The notes under the pieces are model-generated. The model searched no databases. It was given only the letters and a program-made list of their open reading frames with translations, and was not told the origin of the DNA. The translations under genes were made by a program, and so were the position numbers. Positions 1-8,200 of a stretch of DNA of 10,986 nucleotides are shown here, piece after piece. Positions within the stretch are counted from its first letter, which is position 1. Each line of letters begins with the position of its first letter. Origin of the DNA: DASPJQ01 sp035299065 (GTDB lineage: Bacteria; Bacteroidota; Bacteroidia; Flavobacteriales_D; UBA2798); assembly GCA_035299065.1 (NCBI GenBank), contig DATGXI010000057.1, positions 1 through 10,986 on the forward strand, in the 5' to 3' direction.

Positions 1-1368
1 CCTCCTGCAGCACCAACCGATGCAACTCCGGCAGCCAACCTGCTTATTTGTTCAGGCAGTACAACAACACTATCAGTAACCGGAACTGGAACACTGGGAT
101 GGTATGATGCTTCAACCGGTGGTACCTGGTTAGGAGGGGGATCTTCCTTTACAACTCCGGTGTTAAGCGACACGGTTACGTATTATTCACAGGATAGTAC
201 ATGCGGTGAAAGTGCCCGAACAGCTATAACGGTAATAGCCTATTCACCAAACGTATTTGTAACCGGAAACGATACCATTTGTACAGGTCAAACCAGTAAC
301 TTAACAGCTAACGGTGCCAGCACTTATGTTTGGACGGGTGGTCCTTCAACAGCAGGCATTTCCATTTCGCCTTCATCTGATACTACTTTATATGTAACGG
401 GCACCGATACAAACGGATGTGTGAACACCGATTCAGTTGTTGTGCACATAGCTGTACCAATGGTGTATATTACAGGTGACGATTCTATTTGTAACGGTCA
501 AAGCACAACCTTAATGGGCAATGGAGCTGTAACATACTCATGGTTTCCCGGGCCAACAAGTGCCAGTTATACGGTTAATCCTGTCATGGACGCAACCTAT
601 ATTTTAACCGGTGCCGATGCGTATGGTTGCATTGGAAAGGATACATTAACAGTTGATGTTAGTCCCGGCCTTACCGTTACTGTTACAGGCACAACAACCA
701 TTTGCGAAAATGAAAGTACCACACTTACTGCCAATGCCAGTGGTGCCAATTCATATGTTTGGTCAAGTGGTCCTTCAACGGCATCCTACACTGTTTCACC
801 AACAACCACAACACCTTATTCGGTAACAGCAATTGATACCATAAGCGGTTGTGTGGGTAGTACAACCATAACGGTAACGGTTAATCCGCTTCCCGATGTG
901 TCGGTATTTACATTGGGATCAGGTGCAACGGCTACCAATTTTACAGCTGACTCTTACTTATGGGTATTTTGCCCGATTTATATTCCGGCAATTGGAACAA
1001 ACGATACGCAATTTTATCTTTCGGTTTTCACAGCTGACTATGCGGTTATAATTACCGACAATGGATGTACCGATACATCTGAATGTGTAACGCTTGCGGC
1101 CATAGGAATTGATGAAAACATTGCTGCCGAAGATGTATTCAGCGTTTTCCCAAACCCGGCATCCATGCAAATCAACATTAAAAGCAATTCGGCTTTTACT
1201 TCGGTTAATATTACTGACGTAAATGGAAAATTGGTTATTTCTCAAGAGTCAACCACTACAACTGTAACGGTAAATACGGCTGAATTGCAAAACGGACTTT
1301 ATTTTGTTCAATTGATGAATGGCAGCAAGCCATTATCGGGTGCACATAAACTTGTAATTGAAAATTAA
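1..1368 (+). CDS. Secreted Ig-like repeat protein with T9SS type A sorting domain (5' end outside window)
   Basis: The reading frame is open from base 1 with no stop, so this is the last 455 residues of a longer protein; the GTG at 160 is internal and is not the start. The visible part begins with an Ig-like domain (residues 1-78, Cys17 and Cys68). Three similar repeats of about 70 residues follow (81-295), each with a TICxGxxxxL start, a W near the middle and a GC near the end. Next is a domain ending YAVIITDNGC (347-356), a type often seen just before T9SS sorting signals. The last ~76 residues (380-455) are a type A sorting domain: FSVFPNPAS, then ITDVNGKLV, then LQNGLYFVQL. In the family this domain directs export through the T9SS and is usually cleaved. 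The protein is probably a surface or secreted adhesin or structural protein, or the non-catalytic tail of a secreted enzyme; the visible part contains no catalytic domain. Domain classes are clear, function is not. Confidence 0.88.
   Translation, partial: PPAAPTDATPAANLLICSGSTTTLSVTGTGTLGWYDASTGGTWLGGGSSFTTPVLSDTVTYYSQDSTCGESARTAITVIAYSPNVFVTGNDTICTGQTSNLTANGASTYVWTGGPSTAGISISPSSDTTLYVTGTDTNGCVNTDSVVVHIAVPMVYITGDDSICNGQSTTLMGNGAVTYSWFPGPTSASYTVNPVMDATYILTGADAYGCIGKDTLTVDVSPGLTVTVTGTTTICENESTTLTANASGANSYVWSSGPSTASYTVSPTTTTPYSVTAIDTISGCVGSTTITVTVNPLPDVSVFTLGSGATATNFTADSYLWVFCPIYIPAIGTNDTQFYLSVFTADYAVIITDNGCTDTSECVTLAAIGIDENIAAEDVFSVFPNPASMQINIKSNSAFTSVNITDVNGKLVISQESTTTTVTVNTAELQNGLYFVQLMNGSKPLSGAHKLVIEN
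241..885 (+). repeat. Three tandem Ig/PKD-like protein repeats
   Basis: Within the first CDS three units are arranged head to tail at about 241-450, 457-663 and 667-885. Each runs from V-x-V/I-TG-x-(D/T)-(T/S)-IC, through L-x-(A/G)-N and YVW or YSW, to a final GC or SGC followed by a strand of alternating T and V. Units 1 and 3 are also close in DNA: both hold TATGTTTGG and, a few bases on, GTGGTCCTTCAAC. That suggests duplication or exchange between units rather than ancient divergence only. Such repeats form a stalk of beta-sandwich domains in surface proteins. Confidence 0.8.
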
Positions 1369-1387
1369 AATCCAATCGTTCAGAAAT

Positions 1388-1418
1388 AAAAAAGCCCTTG
1401 TTTAAAGGGCTTTTTTTT
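1388..1418. terminator. Bidirectional rho-independent terminator between convergent genes
   Basis: A perfect 6-bp GC-rich stem GCCCTT/AAGGGC (1394-1399 with 1405-1410) closes a 5-nt loop (GTTTA). It is flanked by six A on the left (1388-1393) and eight T on the right (1411-1418), which can lengthen the stem and give a T-tract on either strand. It lies 19 bases after the stop of the plus-strand gene and 9 bases after the stop of the minus-strand gene, so it can serve both convergent transcripts. Confidence 0.9.
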
Positions 1419-1427
1419 GTTTTAGTA

Positions 1428-3071
1428 CTAAAAGCTCGGTGCTGAAAGTGTTCTGAATTTTCGTTTTATTCCGTAATTGTAGTTTTGCTGGTAGAACTGA
1501 CTTTTAGCCCTGTAGTATTCATCAAACTCTTTTGGGTATTTTGAAGAGAAATTAAATGTTATTTTTTTTGTTTCTCCCGGCTGTAATGCAAGTGCCCACG
1601 TTACATCGCCACTATACTTGTCATATTTTCCATCTGAAATTTCAGATATGCTAATGTCAATACGCGAATCGTTTTTAAGCGGAACCTGGTCCGTTACATT
1701 AATGTTTATGGGTGTTTCCCGGTTGTTTTTCACAACAATTTCATACTTAAATACTTCTTTTTCATTGTTGCCAATGATCTGGTGATCGTTAAGTTCCGAT
1801 TTTTTTATGCGTGTGATGGCAATTTTATTGTCGCGACCCAGTGAAAGTTCAAGTGTGTCGGAAATTTCCTGAACGCTTATTTTTGATTTTCCAATATATG
1901 AACCGTTATAATACACACTGGCATCGCCCGAAACAAGACTTAATTCGGCCCATCCCACAACTTTGGCAACCAGAAAGGCGTCCCTGTCCATTTTTGGAAT
2001 ACTTACGTATTCGTATTTGGCCTGCAATTGTTTATTGTTAACGTCAACCAGGTAAGGCCGGTTATCTGACGGAATTGTATAGGCCTGCATGATTTCAAAT
2101 TCAGCACTCAGTTCATCCACTTCAATTGTTTTGAACTGAATGGTTTTGTTTTCCTCCTGCAGTTCTTTGATTTGTTTTTGTGCGTTTTTATAGCTTTCTG
2201 TTTGTGTTGGATCTTGTTTAAGGTCCCAGGCTTCCATACGCGGATACTGTGCACCCTGCAAAGGATCGGCCGTTGACAATTTTAATTTTACATTGTTCCA
2301 ATCAACACCGGTATTGTTGTAAATATTGGCTTTGTAGTACAGGTTAACCGGTTTGTCCATACCATCAACCCTGATGTCATATTTAGGTGCCCAACCGGCA
2401 TCAGCAACCCTGTATTTTAAATCAAATTTAGCACTTACATCATCTGAAGCTAACACCAATACCGAAATTTCAGCGCTTGGCATGCCCACGCGCGTATTGA
2501 GCTCCTCAAGCTGGCGGGTAAACATTAACAGTCGTTCCTTTAAGCTCGTCTCCGTTTTTGTTATTTTATACGCATCGGCTGATAATTCATCTCTGCGTTT
2601 TCGGCAGTATTCAGTATATGCATTTAACTTGGCAATATCATTGTCCAGCCCTTCATAATCTTTTTTGAATAAAAGGTCTTTTTCCTTAATAATGGTTTCT
2701 TTTTTTCCTTCCAGAAAAGCCAGTTTGTCTTTTATGCGTTCTACCGAGTCACGCAGTATTTTTACTTTTGGGTTTTTTTGCATTTCTGCCAGAAAATTGT
2801 TGCTGAAGAAAACAGATAATATCGTGATGTTTTTATCGGCAATATCCACCACAATGCTTTCCTGGTCCATTTTAGAGGAAAGGCCCGTGAACTTAACTTC
2901 ATTTTTTCCTTTTTGGAGTTTCACCTCGGTGGTATGGCCCAGTTCAGCCCCGGTTAAAAAAACCGTCACGCCAAATGGTTTTGAAGGCGTTTCAATGTTG
3001 TTGACATTGTCGCCAGCGGCCATTGCATTAAATGAAATGACCAGTGTAGCAAGTATACTTGTTGTTTTCAT
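1428..3071 (-). CDS. DUF4140/DUF4139 secreted protein (MuiA-like)
   Basis: A 547-residue protein with a Sec signal peptide (about residues 1-19, ending AMA). The N-terminal DUF4140-like region (about 32-100) holds VTVFLTGAELGH, the usual opening of this family. A charged, probably coiled-coil segment follows (about 104-195). A DUF4139 domain comes next (about 214-512) with the hallmark YRVADAGWAPKYDIR (220-234), the SGDASVYYNGSYIGKS segment (381-396) and a closing FNFSSKYPKE (506-515). Length is normal for the family, plus a short Tyr/Gln/Lys-rich tail. Databases name such proteins 'mucoidy inhibitor MuiA family', but their biochemical role is not established. It should act in the periplasm or at the cell surface; no T9SS sorting domain is present. 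The ATG at 3071 is supported by a good ribosome site and the signal peptide. It is the second gene of a unit with the PorP/SprF-like gene, 4 nt downstream of that gene's stop. Confidence 0.88.
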   Translation of the reverse strand: MKTTSILATLVISFNAMAAGDNVNNIETPSKPFGVTVFLTGAELGHTTEVKLQKGKNEVKFTGLSSKMDQESIVVDIADKNITILSVFFSNNFLAEMQKNPKVKILRDSVERIKDKLAFLEGKKETIIKEKDLLFKKDYEGLDNDIAKLNAYTEYCRKRRDELSADAYKITKTETSLKERLLMFTRQLEELNTRVGMPSAEISVLVLASDDVSAKFDLKYRVADAGWAPKYDIRVDGMDKPVNLYYKANIYNNTGVDWNNVKLKLSTADPLQGAQYPRMEAWDLKQDPTQTESYKNAQKQIKELQEENKTIQFKTIEVDELSAEFEIMQAYTIPSDNRPYLVDVNNKQLQAKYEYVSIPKMDRDAFLVAKVVGWAELSLVSGDASVYYNGSYIGKSKISVQEISDTLELSLGRDNKIAITRIKKSELNDHQIIGNNEKEVFKYEIVVKNNRETPININVTDQVPLKNDSRIDISISEISDGKYDKYSGDVTWALALQPGETKKITFNFSSKYPKEFDEYYRAKSQFYQQNYNYGIKRKFRTLSAPSF

Positions 3072-3075
3072 AAAC

Positions 3076-4059
3076 TTATCTCCCTTTTTTAGTTTTTATT
3101 GCAAGTAATTTTATTTTTATTGAAACTTCGTGGCTTGTTTTTAAACGGATGCGATCATATTGGATGTATGGTTTTGCGTCATGACTGTAACCGAGCGTAA
3201 AAAAACCACCAGGACCCAATACCAGTGAATACCTTAAATGGGTGCTTCCATAATTTCCAAAATACGCCTTATACCCAATGCCGAATGAACCTAGTTGACT
3301 GTGGTAAAAATTTCCCTGTAAAAACATATAGTGGAAAGATGGTTGTAGAACGGTTTCTTTACCCAAATTTGTGGTCGTAAGTTTTCCGGTTTTTTCATAT
3401 GAACCAAAGGCAAAAAACAAAGCTTTGCGTGTAATAGGAACCCTGTACATGCCCTGCAGTGATAAAGTAGGATTTTGTTCAACTGTTATGGCATCAATAC
3501 CATCAAGCATGGTATATACGGCATGATCGCGTACACTTATTCCACCATAAAATCCATTGCTTTCTTCCTGTATAATTAGCCCATATGACAAACGTAAAGC
3601 CCTGTTTTGAATTATTGGCCCGGGAACGTATGTATAACTGGCTTTTGGATCATATGTATAATGTACATTATTTATATCAACATTCATTTCACTGGCTGTT
3701 ACACCAAGCCCAAAATTGAGGAAAACCGAATTCAGAAAATAAACGCGGTAACCATATTGAAGGCCCGCATTTTTGATATCAGAACTTTCCTGGTTAAAAT
3801 TTTTATACGATCCAAACAGGCCAATACTGCTGCTGAATCGGGTAGAGAAGCGGTTGACTGAAAATTCTCCTAAAAGCGATTGCTGTTTATATCCCGGCCA
3901 TTGGTCGCGAAAAATCATACTTAGCTGATCACGGTCAACACATGCAATATAAGCCGGATTAATTCCTGCTAGGGCGGCACTGTATTGATTATACGAAGCA
4001 ACCTGCGCCTTTAAAAGAAAAGGAGCAAAACATAAAATAGTTGCAAAAAAGCGGTACAA
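3076..4059 (-). CDS. PorP/SprF-family outer-membrane protein without adjacent type B cargo (TTG start)
   Basis: A 327-residue protein of the usual length for the family. A signal peptide (MYRFFATILCFAPFLLKAQ, cleavage near residue 19) leads into the family signature: YNQYSAALAGINPAYIACVD, then MIFRDQWPGY (about 23-57). The rest is a run of alternating aromatic/hydrophobic strands typical of an outer-membrane beta-barrel, and it ends with SHEVSIKIKLLAIK. In the family, PorP is needed for T9SS function in Porphyromonas and SprF for export of the adhesin SprB in Flavobacterium. The start appears to be TTG at 4059: an in-frame TAA lies two codons upstream (4063-4065), and the next Met is at residue 48, beyond the signal peptide. 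It is first in a two-gene unit with the DUF4139 gene. No type B-domain protein is beside it, so a direct cargo partner cannot be named. Confidence 0.87.
   Translation of the reverse strand: MYRFFATILCFAPFLLKAQVASYNQYSAALAGINPAYIACVDRDQLSMIFRDQWPGYKQQSLLGEFSVNRFSTRFSSSIGLFGSYKNFNQESSDIKNAGLQYGYRVYFLNSVFLNFGLGVTASEMNVDINNVHYTYDPKASYTYVPGPIIQNRALRLSYGLIIQEESNGFYGGISVRDHAVYTMLDGIDAITVEQNPTLSLQGMYRVPITRKALFFAFGSYEKTGKLTTTNLGKETVLQPSFHYMFLQGNFYHSQLGSFGIGYKAYFGNYGSTHLRYSLVLGPGGFFTLGYSHDAKPYIQYDRIRLKTSHEVSIKIKLLAIKTKKGR
3079..3084 (-). promoter_or_regulatory. Shine-Dalgarno-like site of the DUF4139 gene, inside the preceding CDS
   Basis: On the minus strand GGGAGA (containing GGAG) lies 7 nt before the ATG at 3071. 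The same six bases are the last two sense codons (Gly-Arg) of the upstream PorP/SprF-like gene, just before its TAA. Good Shine-Dalgarno sites are not the rule in Bacteroidota, so this one both supports the start and suggests that translation of the two genes is linked. Confidence 0.65.
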
Positions 4060-4189
4060 GGTTTAATTGTTTTATACTAATAACAAACCATACCCCTTAA
4101 AAGTTACATGGGTCATGATGAATAGTGATTTTGATTTTTAAACCTGTTCGTAGTCAGCGCTATTAAAAGCATTCGTGAAAAATAACTAT

Positions 4190-4197
4190 CAAAGGTA
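4190..4197 (-). promoter_or_regulatory. Candidate -7 promoter element for the PorP-DUF4139 unit
   Basis: On the minus strand TACCTTTG matches the Bacteroidota -7 consensus TAnnTTTG exactly. It would give a leader of roughly 125 nt before the TTG at 4059. No TTTG-like -33 element is seen at the usual distance, so this rests on one short motif. Confidence 0.3.
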
Positions 4198-4213
4198 TAG
4201 TTAATGGTGTAAA

Positions 4214-4238
4214 GGCCCTGGACTTGCTAAAGCCAGCC
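4214..4238 (-). terminator. Weak hairpin, possible terminator after the SIMPL gene
   Basis: CTGG and CTT (4218-4221, 4223-4225) can pair with AAG and CCAG (4230-4236) around a GCTA loop, with one bulged A (4222). A further GG/CC pair (4214-4215 with 4237-4238) lies beyond a two-base bulge. On the minus strand it is followed by only three T, about 95 bases past the stop of the SIMPL gene, so termination is uncertain. Confidence 0.3.
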
Positions 4239-4333
4239 ATAAAAACAAGCGTAATAGTTTGGGCCGTTTTGAAAAATAATAAATTGAAATAGCAGAAATG
4301 TAAGTGAAAGCAGGTATTTTTTATAACCGAAAA

Positions 4334-5122
4334 TTATTGGATGCTGTAACGTATCCTTACCGTTTTGGTAAGAATGATTTTGCGTTGGTCATCCTGTGCG
4401 GCTGCGCCTTTATAAACGCCTGCCAGGTAATTTACCAATTGGTCATATCCGGCATTGCCGGCCGTTGTTGAAACAGGACTTACATCTGAGAACTGTAAAA
4501 CGGTTCCAAGTGTAGCACCCGAAATGCGTGCAACGGTTTCAGCTTGTTTTTTTGCTTTTAAAACAACTTTTTCAAGCAGGGCAGATTCCATGTCGCGTAT
4601 TTTTGATGAACTGGTAGAAGAAATGTTACCGTTATATTTTATGTCTTCGGGAATTTTTGCAAGAAACTTATCCAATTGGTCAAATGAAACGAACTTTACA
4701 ACGAAAGCCTTGTTCTTCACATCACCCGAGCCATACCCGTATTCATAATCATACCCGTAAACATATTTATTATAACTGTTCGGGTCTTTGCGCGAATAGG
4801 TGATTTTTTCTTTTGATAAAAGTTCGGTAAAACGTTTTTCCAGCATTTTTAATTTCAACATAGCTTCCTCCTGTTTCTTTTTTTGCGTTTCGGCATAATT
4901 TGTAACAGGCGGATTATTGTAATCATCATCGTTATATGCCGGTGGAGCTTCAACGCTGTTGTCAGGCATAAGTGTAAAGCTGTATTCAATAATATCAGGA
5001 ATTACCTGTGTTGAATCGGTAGCCGTAACCTCTATAAATTTGCTGTCATTGGTTTGAGCTGCGGCCTGTAAAGCAAAAAATGTAACAGCACCGGTTAAAA
5101 TAAAATGTTTTAGGTGATTCAT
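4334..5122 (-). CDS. Secreted SIMPL-domain (DUF541) protein
   Basis: A 262-residue protein with a signal peptide (residues 1-23, ending LQAAAQ). A SIMPL/DUF541 domain covers most of the mature part. It opens with FIEVTATDSTQVIPDIIEYS, the usual beta strand of the fold, has a helical QKKKQEEAMLKLKMLEKRF segment (80-98), then the family-typical ALLEKVVLKAKKQAETVARISG (181-202), and closes with KTVRIRYSI (253-261). A Tyr/Gly-rich stretch (114-133, with YGYDYEYGYG) sits in the middle, probably a loop. Bacterial members such as BP26 of Brucella are exported and can form oligomers; their molecular role is unclear. The ATG at 5122 is chosen because it directly precedes the signal peptide. The gene is divergent from the GH18 gene, 79 bases apart, and lies upstream of the PorP-DUF4139 unit on the same strand, but 274 bases away, so it is probably a separate transcript. 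Confidence 0.85.
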   Translation of the reverse strand: MNHLKHFILTGAVTFFALQAAAQTNDSKFIEVTATDSTQVIPDIIEYSFTLMPDNSVEAPPAYNDDDYNNPPVTNYAETQKKKQEEAMLKLKMLEKRFTELLSKEKITYSRKDPNSYNKYVYGYDYEYGYGSGDVKNKAFVVKFVSFDQLDKFLAKIPEDIKYNGNISSTSSSKIRDMESALLEKVVLKAKKQAETVARISGATLGTVLQFSDVSPVSTTAGNAGYDQLVNYLAGVYKGAAAQDDQRKIILTKTVRIRYSIQ

Positions 5123-5168
5123 ATGATGGATTTGTTGTGTAAATAGGTTAATAGTACCTGAAATTAGC

Positions 5169-5176
5169 TAAATTTG
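5169..5176 (+). promoter_or_regulatory. -7 promoter element for the GH18 gene
   Basis: TAAATTTG is an exact match to the Bacteroidota -7 consensus TAnnTTTG and ends 25 bases before the ATG at 5202, which gives a leader of roughly 20 nt. No clear TTTG -33 element stands at the expected distance upstream. The 79-base divergent spacer must also drive the SIMPL gene; no comparably good element was found for that direction. Confidence 0.45.
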
Positions 5177-5201
5177 TTGAGCTATAAGTAACCTTTTAAC
5201 A

Positions 5202-8200
5202 ATGAAAAACCTTTTTTTATTATTCGCGCTTCTATGGCCACTATTCGCCAGTGCGCAAGGTATTCATAAAGAGGAAACAGACTATTATAACAGCCTTGGT
5301 ATTGATGCCGATACCTGGGCTTTAACAAATGTGGCCGATCCAAAACCAGCATCCAACAGGGCAGCCTGCACGCTCAATAAAATGGTATATGGTTGGCACC
5401 CTTACTGGAGCAATGGCCTTGAAGTAAATTATGATTGGTCTCTGTTATCGCATTTTTGTTATTTTTCATACGAAGTTGACGCAGCAACCGGAAGCGCAAC
5501 AAGTACACATGCTTTTTCAACCACCACTTCGGTTACAACTGCATTGGCAAATGGTGTTAAAGTAAATTTATGTGTTACGCTTTTTTCAGGTCACTCTACT
5601 TTTTTGACCAACGCCATTGCGAAGCAAAATTTAATTGATAACCTTATTAACCTTATTTCTACCCGTGGTGCGCATGGAGTAAACATCGATTTTGAAGGAT
5701 TACCGCTTTCCCAAAAAACAAATTTTACCAATTTCATGAATGATCTGGCAAGTCAAATGCATACTGCAATACCAGGTTCAGAGGTAAGTTCGGTTTTATA
5801 TGCAGTTGACTGGAATGATGTGATTGATGTTGCCGCAATGACCAATGTTGATTATTTTGTGATCATGGGTTATGATTATTACTGGACAGGAAGTTCAACA
5901 GCTGGTCCAAATGATCCACTTTACCATTTTTCATCGTCTTACAATTATACGTTATCCAAATCAATTACCAATTACCTTGATTTGGGACTATCGCCCTCCA
6001 AACTGGTATTGGGTTTACCTTACTACGGACGTGAATGGGCGGTAGCTTCTTCCGGCATTCCATCATCAACAACAGGAACAGGAGTTTCGCGCACGTTTGA
6101 TTACGTTAAAAACAACACTTCTGGAAATTACAGCGCAGCAAACCGGCATTTTGACAATGAAAGTTATTCAGCCTATTATGAATTTAATTCGGGTGGATTA
6201 AAACAGTGTTTTATCAGTGAGCAGTACGAAATGGAAAAAAGACTTGATCTCATTAATAAACGTGGAATTGCAGGAATGGGAATATGGGCCTTGGGGTATG
6301 ATGACGGGTACACTGATTTTTGGGATGCCATTGCAAATAAAATGACCGATTGTGCCGTTGATTTATGCAGCGACACGTTATTTGATATGGGAGGTGGGCC
6401 CAATAAAGCGTACTATGATAACGAAGATTACACCTATACAATAGCGCCCGTTGGTGCTTCGGCAATAACCGTAAACTTTAGCGCATTTAACCTGGAACCA
6501 GGTTACGATTTTCTATATGTATACGATGGCGGAAATACATCGGCTGCACAATTTCCGGGAAGTCCATTTACAGGAACAACTATTCCAGCAGCATTGAATT
6601 CAAGTACCGGGGCAATTACCTTTCGTTTTACGTCTGATGGCTCTACTATATCAAGTGGATTTAAAGCAACCTACCAGTGTTTTGCCGACAATACATCGCC
6701 CACAACAACTGCAAGTGTAACAGGTGCATGGCAAACAGGTGATTTTACAGTAAATTTTACCGATACAGATGATTCAGGCGGATCAGGAATCAGTCAACGG
6801 TTTTACCAGGCGCTGGATTATGACGGTGTTGAATGGAGAGGAAATAATGCAAAGGGCTTTTTCAACGATAATTTTCAACTAACCGTTCATCCCGAGTGGA
6901 CGTCAGTCACAGGTAGTTTTGTGATCAATACAAATCATTTATACCAAACCAGTGAAACAGATGCGAACACAAACCTGTACGCAAATTTGGTGCAGGACAA
7001 TTCACATGCTTATTTATATCACTGGCAAATGAACCAGGATGGTACAGGAACAAATCGGAGGGCTGGTTTACATTTTTTTTGTGATAATCCGGCATTGCCA
7101 AACAGGGGCAATTCGTATTTTGTTTACTTCAGGGTTGACAGTGATAAATGCCAGATTTATGAAGTAAATGGTGATGTGTTTACTTTGCAAACAGATGATC
7201 CTGCTATCATTAATCCAGGAGTCTTTTATGATTGTAAAGTGTTTTTTGATCCTTCAACAGGTCAAATAAAAGTTTACTTGGATGATGTGCTGGTAAGCGA
7301 ATGGACAGATCCCTCACCTTTAGCAAACGGAAATAGCATTTCTGTGCGTACCGGCAATACTTCTGCATTTTATGATGATTTAAAGGTATACCAGTTGCGT
7401 ATCGCAAGTGAATCAATAAGCATAGGAACAAGTGCTGACATGGTGCGTTACCAAAATTACGGTCCGGGCCAAAATTCCTGTCGCATAGTTTCGTTGGTCA
7501 ATGATCTTGCAGGTAACTGGAGTAACCCGGCAAGCACTAATGTAAATATTGACTGGACAAACCCGGCAAGTATAACAGTAATGGATACCCTGGGTGCCGA
7601 CATTGATGCACAAACTGATAGCAGCAAGTTGTCAGGAGAATGGACGGCAAGCACTGATGCACATTCGGATATTGATTCCTATTGGTATTCGGTGGGAAAC
7701 ACCCCTGGTGATTCGTCAATTATTGGCTGGACAAATAATTTACTTGTTACAAATTTTACCATGACCGGTCTTTCACTTAATTATGGCCAAACCTATTACA
7801 TAAATGTGCGGGTAAGGAACGGGGCAGGTTTAATAGCACAGTTTTCATCGGATGGAATCACCATTGTTTCACCAACAACTGAACCGGTTTGTGCTTTTAC
7901 ATTGCCTTCGTCCGGAATTTGTTCCAGTGATTCGATCATGTTAACCAATTCAACTATTGGGGCCAATGCGTATTTATGGTCAGGAGCAGGTGTTATATTT
8001 AGCGATGTAAATGACCAGTATCCTTATGTTTCTTTTCCGGCTTCAGGTAGCTATACCATTCAATTGGTTGCAACAGGGCCCGGGGGTGATGATACGCTTG
8101 TGCAAAGTTTTTCGGTTACTTTGTTTGACCCTGCAGTGGCTTCGTTTAGTGTTTCCAATGACACGGTGAATTTACCTTTTGCTTTTGTTGCCTGTACAAA

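Larger units (their letters stand above)
4060..4333. other. A/T-rich intergenic region between two minus-strand genes
   Basis: These 274 bases separate the SIMPL gene from the PorP/SprF-like gene, both on the minus strand. I see no convincing reading frame. The stretch must hold the 3' end of the SIMPL transcript and probably the promoter of the PorP-DUF4139 unit; a hairpin (4214-4238) and a possible -7 element (4190-4197, minus) are listed separately. A second near-match, TATGGTTTG, lies at about 4083-4091 on the minus strand but has one base too many for the consensus. Confidence 0.5.

Noticed and set aside
241..885. Tandem repeats as a possible CRISPR or mobile-element repeat
   Set aside because: The units are about 215 bases, in frame, diverged in DNA and encode a beta-sandwich domain; they are protein repeats.
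958..1245. 95-codon minus-strand open frame
   Set aside because: Antisense to the end of the Ig-like repeat protein, including its T9SS sorting domain; no independent support.
2665..3108. 147-codon plus-strand open frame
   Set aside because: It lies antisense to the well-supported DUF4139 gene and shows no domain, signal peptide with sense or family resemblance; a shadow frame.
4060..4333. Possible small or decayed gene in the largest intergenic stretch
   Set aside because: Both strands were read; no frame with a plausible start, length or recognisable motif was found, so it is treated as regulatory spacer.
4455..4748. 97-codon plus-strand open frame
   Set aside because: Antisense to the SIMPL gene, with composition explained by that gene's codons read backwards.
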